Origin: DATIYF01 sp035517775 | GTDB taxonomy: Bacteria; Acidobacteriota; Terriglobia; Terriglobales; Acidobacteriaceae | NCBI GenBank assembly: GCA_035517775.1 | Contig: DATIYF010000003.1 | Coordinates: 9,955 to 73,954, forward strand | DNA: 64,000 bases | Direction: 5' to 3' | Made by a program: the position numbers and the translations under genes | The notes under the pieces: model-generated | What the model saw: only the letters and a program-made list of their open reading frames with translations | Database searches by the model: none | What the model was told of the DNA's origin: nothing | In this document: positions 18,269 through 26,486 of the stretch, piece after piece | How positions within the stretch are numbered: position 1 is the first letter of the stretch | How the letters are laid out: every line of letters begins with the position of its first letter

Positions 18269-19675
18269 ATGAGAAGAATTCTCCCTTTCGTCGTCTTGAT
18301 GGCCCTGGCTTTTGGCCTGCTTGCTGTCCCTCAATCGAATGCCCAAATCACTCTACTGGCGGTGGGCTCGCTGACCCACACCCGGGCCGGTACCTACGAA
18401 GACCTTTCCGGCCTGCACTATGTGCTGGAAAACGGCGTGCGCGCCGATGAGCTGGGCGGCTTCGGCTCAGGCATCGCATACGCCGGCGGCTATACCTTTC
18501 TCGCGGTGCCGGATCGCGGCCCCAACGCGGTCGAGTTCGATGACGCCATAGACAACACCGTGAGCTACATCAACCGCTTTCACACCATCAAGATGGAGCT
18601 CGAGCCCAATCCATCGGGCAGCGGGTTGCCGTTCACACTGACGCCGAAACTGCGCAAGACCACCCTGCTTTTCAGCCTGACTCCGCTGAAATATGGCAGC
18701 GGAGATGGACTTGGCGTCGGCTCGGGCACGCCTCCGCTCAACACCTTCTTCCGCCACTACTTCACCGGCCGCTCTGACAACTTCGATCCTAACCACGATT
18801 CGGGCTATGCCAAGGATGCGCGCCTCGACTCGGAAAGTATCCGGGTTTCGAACGACGGACGCAGCGTTTTCATCTCCGACGAATACGGCCCTTATGTTTA
18901 TCAGTTCGATCGCGAGAGCGGCATCCGGTTGCGCAGCTTCCAGTTGCCTTCTGATTTCTTCGTGACCGACCTGCAGCCCGTGGGCGCCGACGAAATCACC
19001 GACAACAAGGTGGGGCGCACCGCCAACAAGGGCATGGAGGGTTTAGCCATTACGCCGGACGGCAAAACCCTGGTCGGCATCATGCAGAATGCCCTGATTC
19101 AGGATGCAACCGCCGCCAAGAAACTGCTGCGCATCGTTACCATGGACGTCCGCAGCGGCCAGACCACTCACGAATATGCTTACCTGCTTACCGCGGGCAG
19201 CGGAGTCAGCGAAATTCTGGCTCTGAACAATCATGAATTCCTGGTGGACGAGCGGGACGGCGATGGCCGCGCCAATGGTGACGACGCGGTGGTCAAACAG
19301 CTTTTCAAGATCGATCTTTCGAATGCTGTGGACGTAACCAACATGGATGGCGCCACCGCAGCGACCCATGCGGTCGCCAAAACCCTGTTTCTGGATCTGG
19401 TTCAGCTGCTCACCGCCAACGGCATTGCCGCGGGCAACATTCCGGCCAAGATCGAAGGGCTGGCGTTTGGGCCGGATATCAAGTGCGGGCATAGCAAATT
19501 CCATACTCTTTGGGTAGCCAACGACAACGATTTTCTGGAAACCGTGGCCGATGCCAACGGCAACCAGATCCCCAACCCCAACCAGTTCTTCGTCTTTGGC
19601 TTTACCGATGCGGATTTGGCAGGATCAAAGCTGATACCGCAGCCGTTTGGCCAGGGTTTCCATCACCGCCTCTAG
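18269..19675 (+). CDS. Secreted esterase-like protein of the phytase-like family
   Basis: 468 residues. The ATG at 18269 has AGGAGG ten bases upstream and begins a signal peptide (RRILPFVVLMALAFGLLAV, cleavage near SNAQI). The body is a beta-propeller-like 'esterase-like activity of phytase' domain: repeated blade motifs such as VPDRGPNAVEF, ISDEYGPYVYQFDRESG, ANKGMEGLAITPDGKTLVG and FLVDERDGDGRANGDDA are typical, with acidic clusters that probably bind calcium. It acts outside the cytoplasm, perhaps releasing phosphate or ester-linked groups; the substrate is unknown. It is followed by a strong terminator at 19692 and is probably monocistronic. Confidence 0.88.
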   Translation: MRRILPFVVLMALAFGLLAVPQSNAQITLLAVGSLTHTRAGTYEDLSGLHYVLENGVRADELGGFGSGIAYAGGYTFLAVPDRGPNAVEFDDAIDNTVSYINRFHTIKMELEPNPSGSGLPFTLTPKLRKTTLLFSLTPLKYGSGDGLGVGSGTPPLNTFFRHYFTGRSDNFDPNHDSGYAKDARLDSESIRVSNDGRSVFISDEYGPYVYQFDRESGIRLRSFQLPSDFFVTDLQPVGADEITDNKVGRTANKGMEGLAITPDGKTLVGIMQNALIQDATAAKKLLRIVTMDVRSGQTTHEYAYLLTAGSGVSEILALNNHEFLVDERDGDGRANGDDAVVKQLFKIDLSNAVDVTNMDGATAATHAVAKTLFLDLVQLLTANGIAAGNIPAKIEGLAFGPDIKCGHSKFHTLWVANDNDFLETVADANGNQIPNPNQFFVFGFTDADLAGSKLIPQPFGQGFHHRL

Positions 19676-19691
19676 GTCTTAAGCTGTGTGG

Positions 19692-19716
19692 CGCGGGCGT
19701 TCGCCCGCGTTTTTTT
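19692..19716 (+). terminator. Rho-independent terminator
   Basis: GC-rich stem CGCGGGC/GCCCGCG closing a 4-nt loop, followed by seven T residues (19710-19716), 16 nt after the phytase-like stop codon. Confidence 0.9.
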
Positions 19717-19742
19717 GTGCGATCAAAGCCCCGATGGCTGGA

Positions 19743-20189
19743 TCAGAATTCCAGATATCCCCCGGAGCTTGCCCGCCGGGCAATGCCGTTGGTTCCGTCG
19801 GAAGGCAGCAGGCCGGCGATTGCGCGCAAGTCTTCCCAGGCCGTCTCGGTCAGGGCCGGGTCGGAGCTGACCAGCTCGCGAATCATGTTCCACGCCGCGA
19901 GATTCAGCGCGCCCTCCGGGGCCGGCCCCATGGCCAGCGACACGGAGCATTGTGGGCAAAAGCAGATGCGCTGTGCAGCCGATTTTTGCCTAGGGCGCAC
20001 CCCCACGGTTTGCGCGAACATGTAAACCGCCACGGATTTCTGGCCGGGCTCGATCTCGCGGTTGCAACGAAGACAATACAGATTTTCCAAGGCCCCTCCC
20101 AGATTTGCCGGCGGCGCAAAGGGCCATACTGGCCTGCCTTTCCGGCTTGGCGCAAGTATGTAGAAGGATTCCGGTGCGCGGGGCGGCAC
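19743..20189 (-). CDS. Small Cys-rich protein of unknown function
   Basis: 148 residues from ATG 20189. A TTG at 20090 behind GGGAGGGG would give 115 residues beginning just before the first metal-binding motif and may be the true start. Visible features are CLRC about 38 residues before CFCPQC, which probably bind zinc, a helical middle (AWNMIRELVSSDPALTETAWEDL) and a Gly/Ser-rich tail. I do not recognise the family. The Cys pairs and the sensible helix pattern support coding. It is convergent with the phytase-like gene and divergent from the cytochrome gene. Confidence 0.6.
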   Translation of the reverse strand: MPPRAPESFYILAPSRKGRPVWPFAPPANLGGALENLYCLRCNREIEPGQKSVAVYMFAQTVGVRPRQKSAAQRICFCPQCSVSLAMGPAPEGALNLAAWNMIRELVSSDPALTETAWEDLRAIAGLLPSDGTNGIARRASSGGYLEF

Positions 20190-20268
20190 TTTTGTACGCC
20201 GGGTACGGAGAACGCAAAGCTAAAAAGGTGCATAATCTCCGAGCTTCCCCTTTTGAATTAGGAGGCTC

Positions 20269-20784
20269 ATGAAAAACTTCGCTCGCGGAATTCTCTTCGC
20301 CCTGATCGTGCTCGCCCTTGGCACATGGTTCTATTTTCGCCTCGGCTTCCTGGATTTCCGCGCTGACGCCGCTCCCGGAATCGAATCCGGCCTCGCCATC
20401 TCGGCGCTAAAGGCTTCCGCCGCGCGCCACGCCCCGGAGCAGAAGAATCCCATCGCCCCCACTGACACCAATCTTCTTGATGGGGCTCGCTTATATCGCG
20501 ACAAATGCGCCGACTGCCATGGCCGGCCGGATAATCCTGTAAGCGATTACGGGCAATCCTTCTATCCCCGCGCTCCCCAATTCATGCGTAGCCACCCGGC
20601 GCTCCCGGAGAACCAGAATTTCTATATCATCAAGAACGGCGTGCGCTGGAGCGCCATGCCCGCCTGGGGCAACATCATGGCCGACAGCGAAATCTGGCAG
20701 GTGGTAACGTTTCTCAGCCACCTGAACAGCCTTCCGGCCGAGGTACAGCAGAGTCTCCACCAGCCTGCCGGGAGCCCCGATTAA
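20269..20784 (+). CDS. Membrane-anchored class I cytochrome c
   Basis: 171 residues. An uncleaved N-terminal anchor or signal (ARGILFALIVLALGTWFYF) is followed by a periplasmic cytochrome c domain with the heme-binding CADCH and a probable distal Met ligand in WSAMPAWG. It carries electrons in the periplasm; the partner oxidase or dehydrogenase is not in the window. AGGAGG precedes the ATG by about 5 nt, and CATAAT about 35 nt upstream may be the -10. hemB lies 207 bp downstream on the same strand, a plausible heme-related neighbourhood. Confidence 0.9.
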   Translation: MKNFARGILFALIVLALGTWFYFRLGFLDFRADAAPGIESGLAISALKASAARHAPEQKNPIAPTDTNLLDGARLYRDKCADCHGRPDNPVSDYGQSFYPRAPQFMRSHPALPENQNFYIIKNGVRWSAMPAWGNIMADSEIWQVVTFLSHLNSLPAEVQQSLHQPAGSPD

Positions 20785-20990
20785 CCGCGGACGGGGAAGA
20801 AGCACAAAGAAGAATAATCCTGCATAAAGTCTTCGTGCGTTCTTGCTTCATTGCCGGTTTGATGCCTTGGGCGCATCTGTCGCCCACGCCGGGTGAGGCC
20901 GCGAGGAGAGCTGTCGCGATAACCTTGGTGCGAGGTCCCCGCGCTTGGCTCTGCTAAAATCGTGGCTAACGGAGCCTGCTCCGCCGGTTT

Positions 20991-22016
20991 ATGGCGTTTC
21001 CCATCACTCGCCTTCGCCGTCTTCGCCGCAACGAGCCGCTGCGTTCGCTGGTGCGCGAGACCCGGCTCACGGCCGAAGCCCTGGTCTATCCCATGTTTGT
21101 CTGCCCAGGCGAGGGGGTGCGCAAAGAGGTGCGCTCCATGCCGGGCGTGTTCAACTTATCTGTGGACCAGGCTGTTGTGGAGGCGGCCGAGACACATGCG
21201 CTGGGCGTGCCGGCGGTCATGCTCTTCGGGCTTCCCGAGAAAAAAGACGAGGTCGCGAGCGGCGCCTGGGCCGATGACGGAATTGTGCAGCAGGCGGCGC
21301 GGGCGATCAAACGCCAGGCGCCCGATCTTCTTATCATGGGAGATGTTTGCCTGTGCGAATATATGTCCCACGGGCACTGCGGCGTAGTGCGCGCTACCCC
21401 GCAATCTTTGGGCGCGGCGGTTGCTTCGCCTCCGACTGCCGATACCGAATACGAGATTCTCAACGATGCCACTCTGGAGCTGCTGGCTCGCACTTCGGTC
21501 TCGTTAGTCCGCGCCGGCGTGGATATCGTGGCCCCTTCCGACATGATGGATGGGCGGGTTGGCGCTATTCGCAAGGCGCTCGACGCCGCGGGGTTTCTCA
21601 ACGCTCCGATTCTTTCTTATGCGGCCAAGTTCGCCTCGGGCTTCTACGGTCCGTTCCGCGAGGCGGCCGATTCGGCGCCGCAGTTCGGCGATCGCCGCTC
21701 CTACCAGATGGACCCGGCCAATCTGCGCGAGGCCCTGCGCGAGATCGAACTCGACATCGAAGAAGGCGCCGACATGATTATGGTCAAGCCCGCGCTGCCC
21801 TATCTGGATGTGATTGCGGCCGCCCGCGCCCGCTTCGATGTGCCCCTGGCGGCCTATCAGGTTTCGGGCGAATACGCGATGATCGAAGCCGCGGCCCGCA
21901 ACCATTGGATTGACCGCGACCGCGTGATGATGGAGTCGCTGCTCTCGATCCGCCGCGCCGGGGCCAGCATCATCCTCACTTACTACGCCAAAGACGCTGC
22001 CCGCCTGCTGGCGTAG
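20991..22016 (+). CDS. hemB: Delta-aminolevulinic acid dehydratase (porphobilinogen synthase)
   Basis: 341 residues. HemB condenses two 5-aminolevulinate molecules to porphobilinogen, the second committed step of tetrapyrrole synthesis, as a cytoplasmic octamer. The two Schiff-base lysines are visible in SYAAKFAS (~K213) and MVKPALPYLD (~K266). The active-site zinc cysteines are present (C120, C122, C130 in DVCLCEYMSHGHCG), so this is the zinc-dependent type. SDMMDGRVGAIR is the family signature. A TAAAAT box about 35 nt upstream may be the -10. The ATG at 20991 matches usual HemB N-termini. Confidence 0.96.
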   Translation: MAFPITRLRRLRRNEPLRSLVRETRLTAEALVYPMFVCPGEGVRKEVRSMPGVFNLSVDQAVVEAAETHALGVPAVMLFGLPEKKDEVASGAWADDGIVQQAARAIKRQAPDLLIMGDVCLCEYMSHGHCGVVRATPQSLGAAVASPPTADTEYEILNDATLELLARTSVSLVRAGVDIVAPSDMMDGRVGAIRKALDAAGFLNAPILSYAAKFASGFYGPFREAADSAPQFGDRRSYQMDPANLREALREIELDIEEGADMIMVKPALPYLDVIAAARARFDVPLAAYQVSGEYAMIEAAARNHWIDRDRVMMESLLSIRRAGASIILTYYAKDAARLLA

Positions 22017-22047
22017 CTCTGCCGATTCTTCCGAAGAAAAGACTGCA

Positions 22048-22449
22048 TCAGGCTCGGGCAGAAAGCAGGGTAAGGATATCCTGCAGTCCCTGGCGGATAT
22101 ATTTCAGGTTGCGGGTTGAGCTGGCTGGGAAGGGCAGAGGCGCCTGTTTCTTGTCGCCCCTGATCTCTGAGCGCAACTGCTGGCGCGCGCCGGCAATAGT
22201 GAAGCCCTCTTCGTAAAGCAGCTTCTTGATGTGCAGCACGCTCTCCACGTCCTTGCGGCGGTACATGCGCTGGCCGGTGCTGCTCTTGATGGGTTTGAGC
22301 TGAGGAAATTCGGTTTCCCAGAAGCGCAGCACGTAGGCAGGCAGGCGGCAGAGCCGCGCCACTTCGCCAATGCGGAAATACAGCCTTTCCGGGATCAGGA
22401 CATCCGAGGTCTTGGCGGCTTTGGCCGCAGTTCTGGCGCGGGGGCTCAT
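22048..22449 (-). CDS. MerR-family transcriptional regulator
   Basis: 133 residues. After a basic Ala/Lys-rich N-terminus comes a MerR winged HTH (LYFRIGEVARLCRLPAYVLRFWETEF, then GQRMYRRKDVESVLHIKKLLYEEGFTIAGARQQL). The region after the dimerisation helix is short and has no metal-binding cysteines or large effector domain. This resembles the HspR/MlrA-like short MerR proteins often annotated near translation or heat-shock genes. The target is unknown. No clear Shine-Dalgarno sequence is seen. It converges on hemB; co-regulation is not evident. Confidence 0.9.
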   Translation of the reverse strand: MSPRARTAAKAAKTSDVLIPERLYFRIGEVARLCRLPAYVLRFWETEFPQLKPIKSSTGQRMYRRKDVESVLHIKKLLYEEGFTIAGARQQLRSEIRGDKKQAPLPFPASSTRNLKYIRQGLQDILTLLSARA

Positions 22450-22632
22450 GGGTTAACCGGGGAAGCGGGCTCGGACGGCAAGCGGAGATTCCCTCTCCGC
22501 GTTTCTAGCATGAGCGGGCTTCCGGCCACAACGCCGAATTTCAGTGCATTAGCAGTTTCAGCCGCTCAGAGATCAAAGGCCCCGCAGCCGGTACTTCTGC
22601 TTCGGGGCCTGTACGTCGGTTGGAAAGAAGCG

Positions 22633-22648
22633 GCCGCTCGCAAGCGGC
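22633..22648 (-). terminator. Hairpin after the 12-codon ORF, weak terminator
   Basis: On the minus strand GCCGCT-TGCG-AGCGGC begins at the stop codon of the micro-ORF and is followed by a pyrimidine-rich run (CGCTTCTTTCC) rather than a full T-tract. Confidence 0.4.
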
Positions 22649-22686
22649 TAGTGCTTCTTCTTTTTTGCCTTCTTCTTTGCAGGCAT
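22648..22686 (-). CDS. 12-residue Lys-rich microprotein
   Basis: The minus strand reads M-P-A-K-K-K-A-K-K-K-K-H-stop. It is preceded by a very strong Shine-Dalgarno sequence (CGGAGGAA, five nt before ATG) and its stop overlaps a hairpin, giving a complete SD-ORF-hairpin unit of about 60 nt. A TATGTA box about 50 nt upstream could be a -10. Nine of the 12 residues are basic (eight Lys, one His). It could be an expressed micro-protein (nucleic-acid binding), a leader peptide, or the conserved tail of a small regulatory RNA. The ribosome-binding site is the main evidence that it is translated. Confidence 0.5.
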   Translation of the reverse strand: MPAKKKAKKKKH

Positions 22687-22894
22687 CAGGTTCCTCCGTT
22701 GAACGATTTCCCTTGAACCAGCACAACAGGCCCGAATTACATAGCATGCCCAACCACTAGGGTAAGGCATCATGGTTAACTCAAGATATTGAGTACAGTT
22801 CCGATTATTGTCAATAGAATTTTCTTTTTTTTGATAGCGCCAGGGCCTGGAAGGCGGCTTCGCGATCCGGAGAAGTTTTGTACACTGGCGCCCT

Positions 22895-24547
22895 ATGCCC
22901 GGCGATGGGGTCGAACTCGAAGTTTTCAAGAACCTTTACCGCTCGATTGCCGAGGAGATGGGGGCGGCGCTGCGGCGCACCGCCTTCTCGCCGAATATAA
23001 AAGAGCGGCGGGATTATTCCTGCGCGGTGTTCGATTCCGCCGGCGAAGTAATCGCCATGGGCGATCACATGCCGGTGCACCTTGGCTCCATGCCCATGTC
23101 AGTGCGGGCGGCGATCAAGGCGTTCACGCTTGCGCCCGGCGATGTGGTCATGCTCAATGATCCATTTTGCGGCGGGACCCATCTGCCCGATATCACGGTG
23201 GTGGCGCCGGTACATCTCGCGCCGGGCCGCAAAGCGCAGCCTCGAGCCGCGAGTCAGCCCGATTTCTACGTGGCGGCGCGCGCCCATCACGCGGACGTAG
23301 GCGGAGCTTACCCGGGCTCAATGGGACTGTGCCGCGAGATTTACCAGGAAGGCGTGCGCATTCCTCCGGTCAGGATCATGCGGGCGGGCAAGATCAATCA
23401 GGACGTGCTCGCTCTGCTTTTGCATAACGTGCGCACTCCTGAAGAACGCAAGGGCGACCTGGGGGCGCAGATTGCCGCTTGCCACACGGGAGAAGCGCGC
23501 CTGCGGGAGCTTTGCGGGCGCTACGGAGTGGTGCGGGCGAAAAGGGCGGCGGCGGACCTGCTCAATTATTCCGAGCAGATGATGCGGGCATTTTTGCGTC
23601 AGGCGCCGGCCGGAAGTTACAGGGCTGAGGATTTTCTGGACAATGACGGCATCACTCCCCGCGAAGTGCGGATTGCGGCCAAGGTTACGCTTCATGCCGC
23701 CAAACCCGGGAGTGAGCGCCTGCGCCACACCGTGACGGTGGATTTCACCGGCAGCGACCCGCAGGTTGAAGGGCCGCTGAATGCCGTGCAGGCGATCACC
23801 GATTCGGCTTGCTTTTATGTATTTCGCTGCCTTCTGGCCGAAGACGTGCCGGCCACGGCCGGGCTGATGCGGCCGGTGAGAGTGATAGCGCCGGCGGGCA
23901 CTGTGGTGAACGCGCGCCCGCCGGCGGCGGTGGCGGGCGGCAATGTGGAGACCTCGCAGCGCATCGTGGACGTCCTTCTGCGGGCGCTGGCCCAGGCCTT
24001 GCCTTCGCACATTCCGGCCGCGGCCTCAGGCACGATGAACAATCTGACAATCGGCGGCATAGATCCACGCACCGGGCAGCCTTTCGCATACTACGAGACA
24101 ATTGCCGGGGGCATGGGCGCGCGCCCCACCAAAGCAGGCGTCTCTGGCGTGCACACTCATATGACCAACTCGCTGAACACGCCGGCTGAGGCGCTGGAAT
24201 ACGCCTACCCGCTGCGCGTTCGGCGCTATTCGCTGCGGCGGGCAAGCGGTGGCGAGGGGCAGCATCGCGGCGGAGACGGCATGGTGCGTGAGATCGAAGT
24301 GCTTGCTGACTCCGAGGTGACGTTGCTCGCCGAGCGCCGCTCGTATGGTCCGTGGGGGCTGAATGGGGGCGGCGAAGGTAAACGCGGCGAAGCCGGCATC
24401 GTGCGGCAGGATGGTTCGACGGAGAAATTATCCGGTAAATTTAACCTACGCTTGCGCCGGGGCGAGCGCATTCGAATCGAGACGCCCGGTGGGGGCGGGT
24501 TCGGGCGGAAAAATCGAAGACCGGCCGGCAAGCCGGAACCAGCCTGA
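22895..24547 (+). CDS. hyuB: Hydantoinase B / N-methylhydantoinase beta-subunit family protein
   Basis: 550 residues, standard HyuB length. Family blocks are clear: DYSCAVFDSAGEVIAMGDHMPVHLGSM, LNDPFCGGTHLPDITVVAPV, GSMGLCREIYQEGVRIPP, and the C-terminal TPGGGGFG. HyuB normally pairs with HyuA in ATP-dependent opening of hydantoins, 5-oxoproline or in acetone/acetophenone carboxylase-like enzymes. No hyuA is adjacent, so either the partner is elsewhere or the protein acts alone. A TACACT box ends 8 nt before the ATG with no Shine-Dalgarno sequence, suggesting a leaderless transcript. Substrate is unassigned. Confidence 0.9.
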   Translation: MPGDGVELEVFKNLYRSIAEEMGAALRRTAFSPNIKERRDYSCAVFDSAGEVIAMGDHMPVHLGSMPMSVRAAIKAFTLAPGDVVMLNDPFCGGTHLPDITVVAPVHLAPGRKAQPRAASQPDFYVAARAHHADVGGAYPGSMGLCREIYQEGVRIPPVRIMRAGKINQDVLALLLHNVRTPEERKGDLGAQIAACHTGEARLRELCGRYGVVRAKRAAADLLNYSEQMMRAFLRQAPAGSYRAEDFLDNDGITPREVRIAAKVTLHAAKPGSERLRHTVTVDFTGSDPQVEGPLNAVQAITDSACFYVFRCLLAEDVPATAGLMRPVRVIAPAGTVVNARPPAAVAGGNVETSQRIVDVLLRALAQALPSHIPAAASGTMNNLTIGGIDPRTGQPFAYYETIAGGMGARPTKAGVSGVHTHMTNSLNTPAEALEYAYPLRVRRYSLRRASGGEGQHRGGDGMVREIEVLADSEVTLLAERRSYGPWGLNGGGEGKRGEAGIVRQDGSTEKLSGKFNLRLRRGERIRIETPGGGGFGRKNRRPAGKPEPA

Positions 24548-24649
24548 AATTCCTGTTCGATTGCCCCGCTATGGGGATTCAATTCGACCCCTTGTGGCAA
24601 CTCCAAGCCCTTCCCACACGTCGCAATAGCACCGCTGGCTGGAATTTGA

Positions 24650-26359
24650 TTGATCAAGCAGACCCAACTGCGACTGCTTCTGGTGGTTACGGTGCTCGGA
24701 GTGATCGGAGCCCTGGCGGCGCAGTTATTCACGTGGGCGCTGCGGCTTTGCGCACGAATTTTTCTTATCGGCATTGCCGGGTATCATCTGCCCGGCCTGC
24801 CGCAGGAAGGCGGCGCCCTTCGCCAGGTCATCGGCCCCCACGGCTTGTGGCTGGTTCCCGTCGCGACCACCTTGGGCGGCCTGGTTTCCGGGGTTCTGGT
24901 GTATACCTGGGCCCCCGAAGCCGAAGGCCACGGCACCGACACGGTGGTCAAGGCGTTTCACCGGGCCGGCGGTTTCATTCGCAGCCGGGTGGCGCCGCTG
25001 AAACTGGTCGCCTCAGCCATCACCATCGGCTCGGGCGGCTCGGCCGGGCGCGAAGGGCCGACGGCGCTGATTGGCGCCGGCATCGGTTCCATCTATGCCA
25101 CCCTTACGCATTGCAGCGACGAAGAGCGCGAAGTCATCGTGCTCTCGGGTATGGCGGCGGGACTTTCGGCGGTCTTCCGCTCGCCCATCGGCGCCGCGTT
25201 CTTTGCCATCGAGGTGCTTTATAGCGGCGTGGATTTCGAATCGCGCTCGCTGCTCTACACCATGCTGGCCTCAGTAGTCGCTTATGGCGTGAATGGGCTT
25301 TTTGTCGGCTGGCAGCCTTTGTTCTACTTTCCGCCGGCGCCGGGCAAAATCGCCGCCCTGGATTATGCCTGGCTCGGCGTTCTGGCGGTCGCGGCCAGCC
25401 TGGTAGCTACCCTGCTGCCCGAGGTCTTCTACCGGCTGCGGGACGTGTTTCGCTCTCTGCCCTTCCCGCCGGCCTTCAACCCGGCCCTGGGAGGCCTGAT
25501 GGTCGGCTTGATAGCCATCAAATTCCCTCAGGTGCTGGGCGGCGGCTACGGCTGGATTCAGGAAGCGATTGACGGCAGGCTCGCGATCAAGCTGCTGGTG
25601 GCTTTGCTGTTCCTGAAGGTTCTGGCCTTTGCCTGCACGGTCTCCTCCGGCGGCTCCGGGGGCGTTTTCGCGCCGACATTATTTGTGGGCGCCATGCTGG
25701 GCGGCTTTCTGTCCTCGGTTTCACACTTGCCTTCCGCCATGTTCGTGGTCCTGGGAATGACGGCGACCTTCGGCGCGGCCGCCCGCGTGCCTATCGCCTC
25801 CATGATGATGGTCACCGAGATGACCGGAGGCTATCGCCTGCTTCCGCCGGCGGCATTCGTGGTGTTGTTGAGCTATCTCATCCAGAACGTGCTTTCCGCG
25901 CGTCTGAAATACAAGAGCCTGTATGAGGCGCAAGTGCCGGGACGCGCCCAGTCGCCTGCCCGTTACGTGGAAAATGTTCAGCTGGCACTCAATCTGCTTG
26001 CCAACCGGCAACTTCCTCGCGCCGCGAAAATTGGCCACCTCGATCTGGTGGCCGTTCTCAACTCCGGCGTGCCGGTGCAGATGCCGGGGGGAAGGGAACT
26101 GAGCGTAGGCGCGTTGCGTCCGGAAAGCCCCATGGTAGGAAAGACAATCGGGGACTGGCGTAAGGCGGAGGGCGGAAGGTGGCCGCAGGTCATCGCTATT
26201 CTGCGGAAGGGAAATATGATGCTTCCGCAAAAAGACACGATCTTGCAGAAAAGCGACTCGATCTTAACTGTAGGCTCGAGCCGGGCACGCAAGTTGATCG
26301 CTGAGCAACTGGCCCCTCTGCAGCTGGCAAAACCGCAGGATGCCGGCGATGACCGTTAG
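24650..26359 (+). CDS. ClC-type chloride channel/antiporter with C-terminal RCK_C (TrkA-C) domain
   Basis: 569 residues. The ClC core (~1-430) shows the anion-selectivity and gating motif GSGGSAGREGP, whose Glu is the external gate, plus SGMAAGLSAVFRSPIGAAFFAIE and SSGGSGGVFAPTLFVGAMLGG. About ten helices can be counted. Residues ~490-555 form a TrkA-C/RCK_C-like domain (LSVGALRPESPMVGKTIGDW ... DSILTVGSS) that in K+ channels binds nucleotides such as c-di-AMP; ClC proteins more often carry CBS domains here. The start is a TTG at 24650 with weak ribosome-binding potential. Likely functions are chloride/proton exchange for acid resistance or ion balance; regulation by a ligand at the tail is inference. 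Confidence 0.9.
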   Translation: MIKQTQLRLLLVVTVLGVIGALAAQLFTWALRLCARIFLIGIAGYHLPGLPQEGGALRQVIGPHGLWLVPVATTLGGLVSGVLVYTWAPEAEGHGTDTVVKAFHRAGGFIRSRVAPLKLVASAITIGSGGSAGREGPTALIGAGIGSIYATLTHCSDEEREVIVLSGMAAGLSAVFRSPIGAAFFAIEVLYSGVDFESRSLLYTMLASVVAYGVNGLFVGWQPLFYFPPAPGKIAALDYAWLGVLAVAASLVATLLPEVFYRLRDVFRSLPFPPAFNPALGGLMVGLIAIKFPQVLGGGYGWIQEAIDGRLAIKLLVALLFLKVLAFACTVSSGGSGGVFAPTLFVGAMLGGFLSSVSHLPSAMFVVLGMTATFGAAARVPIASMMMVTEMTGGYRLLPPAAFVVLLSYLIQNVLSARLKYKSLYEAQVPGRAQSPARYVENVQLALNLLANRQLPRAAKIGHLDLVAVLNSGVPVQMPGGRELSVGALRPESPMVGKTIGDWRKAEGGRWPQVIAILRKGNMMLPQKDTILQKSDSILTVGSSRARKLIAEQLAPLQLAKPQDAGDDR

Positions 26360-26486
26360 CCCCCGGTCCGAAAGCAGACTTGGCGCGCGCACGTGCGTAA
26401 CCTGCACCTGCCCGGCGGCGGGCGCTAGGGTGTGATTGCGGTGGTAAGATCAGGTTTCAGCCCCAGAGGATAGTTAGAGCTCAGCC

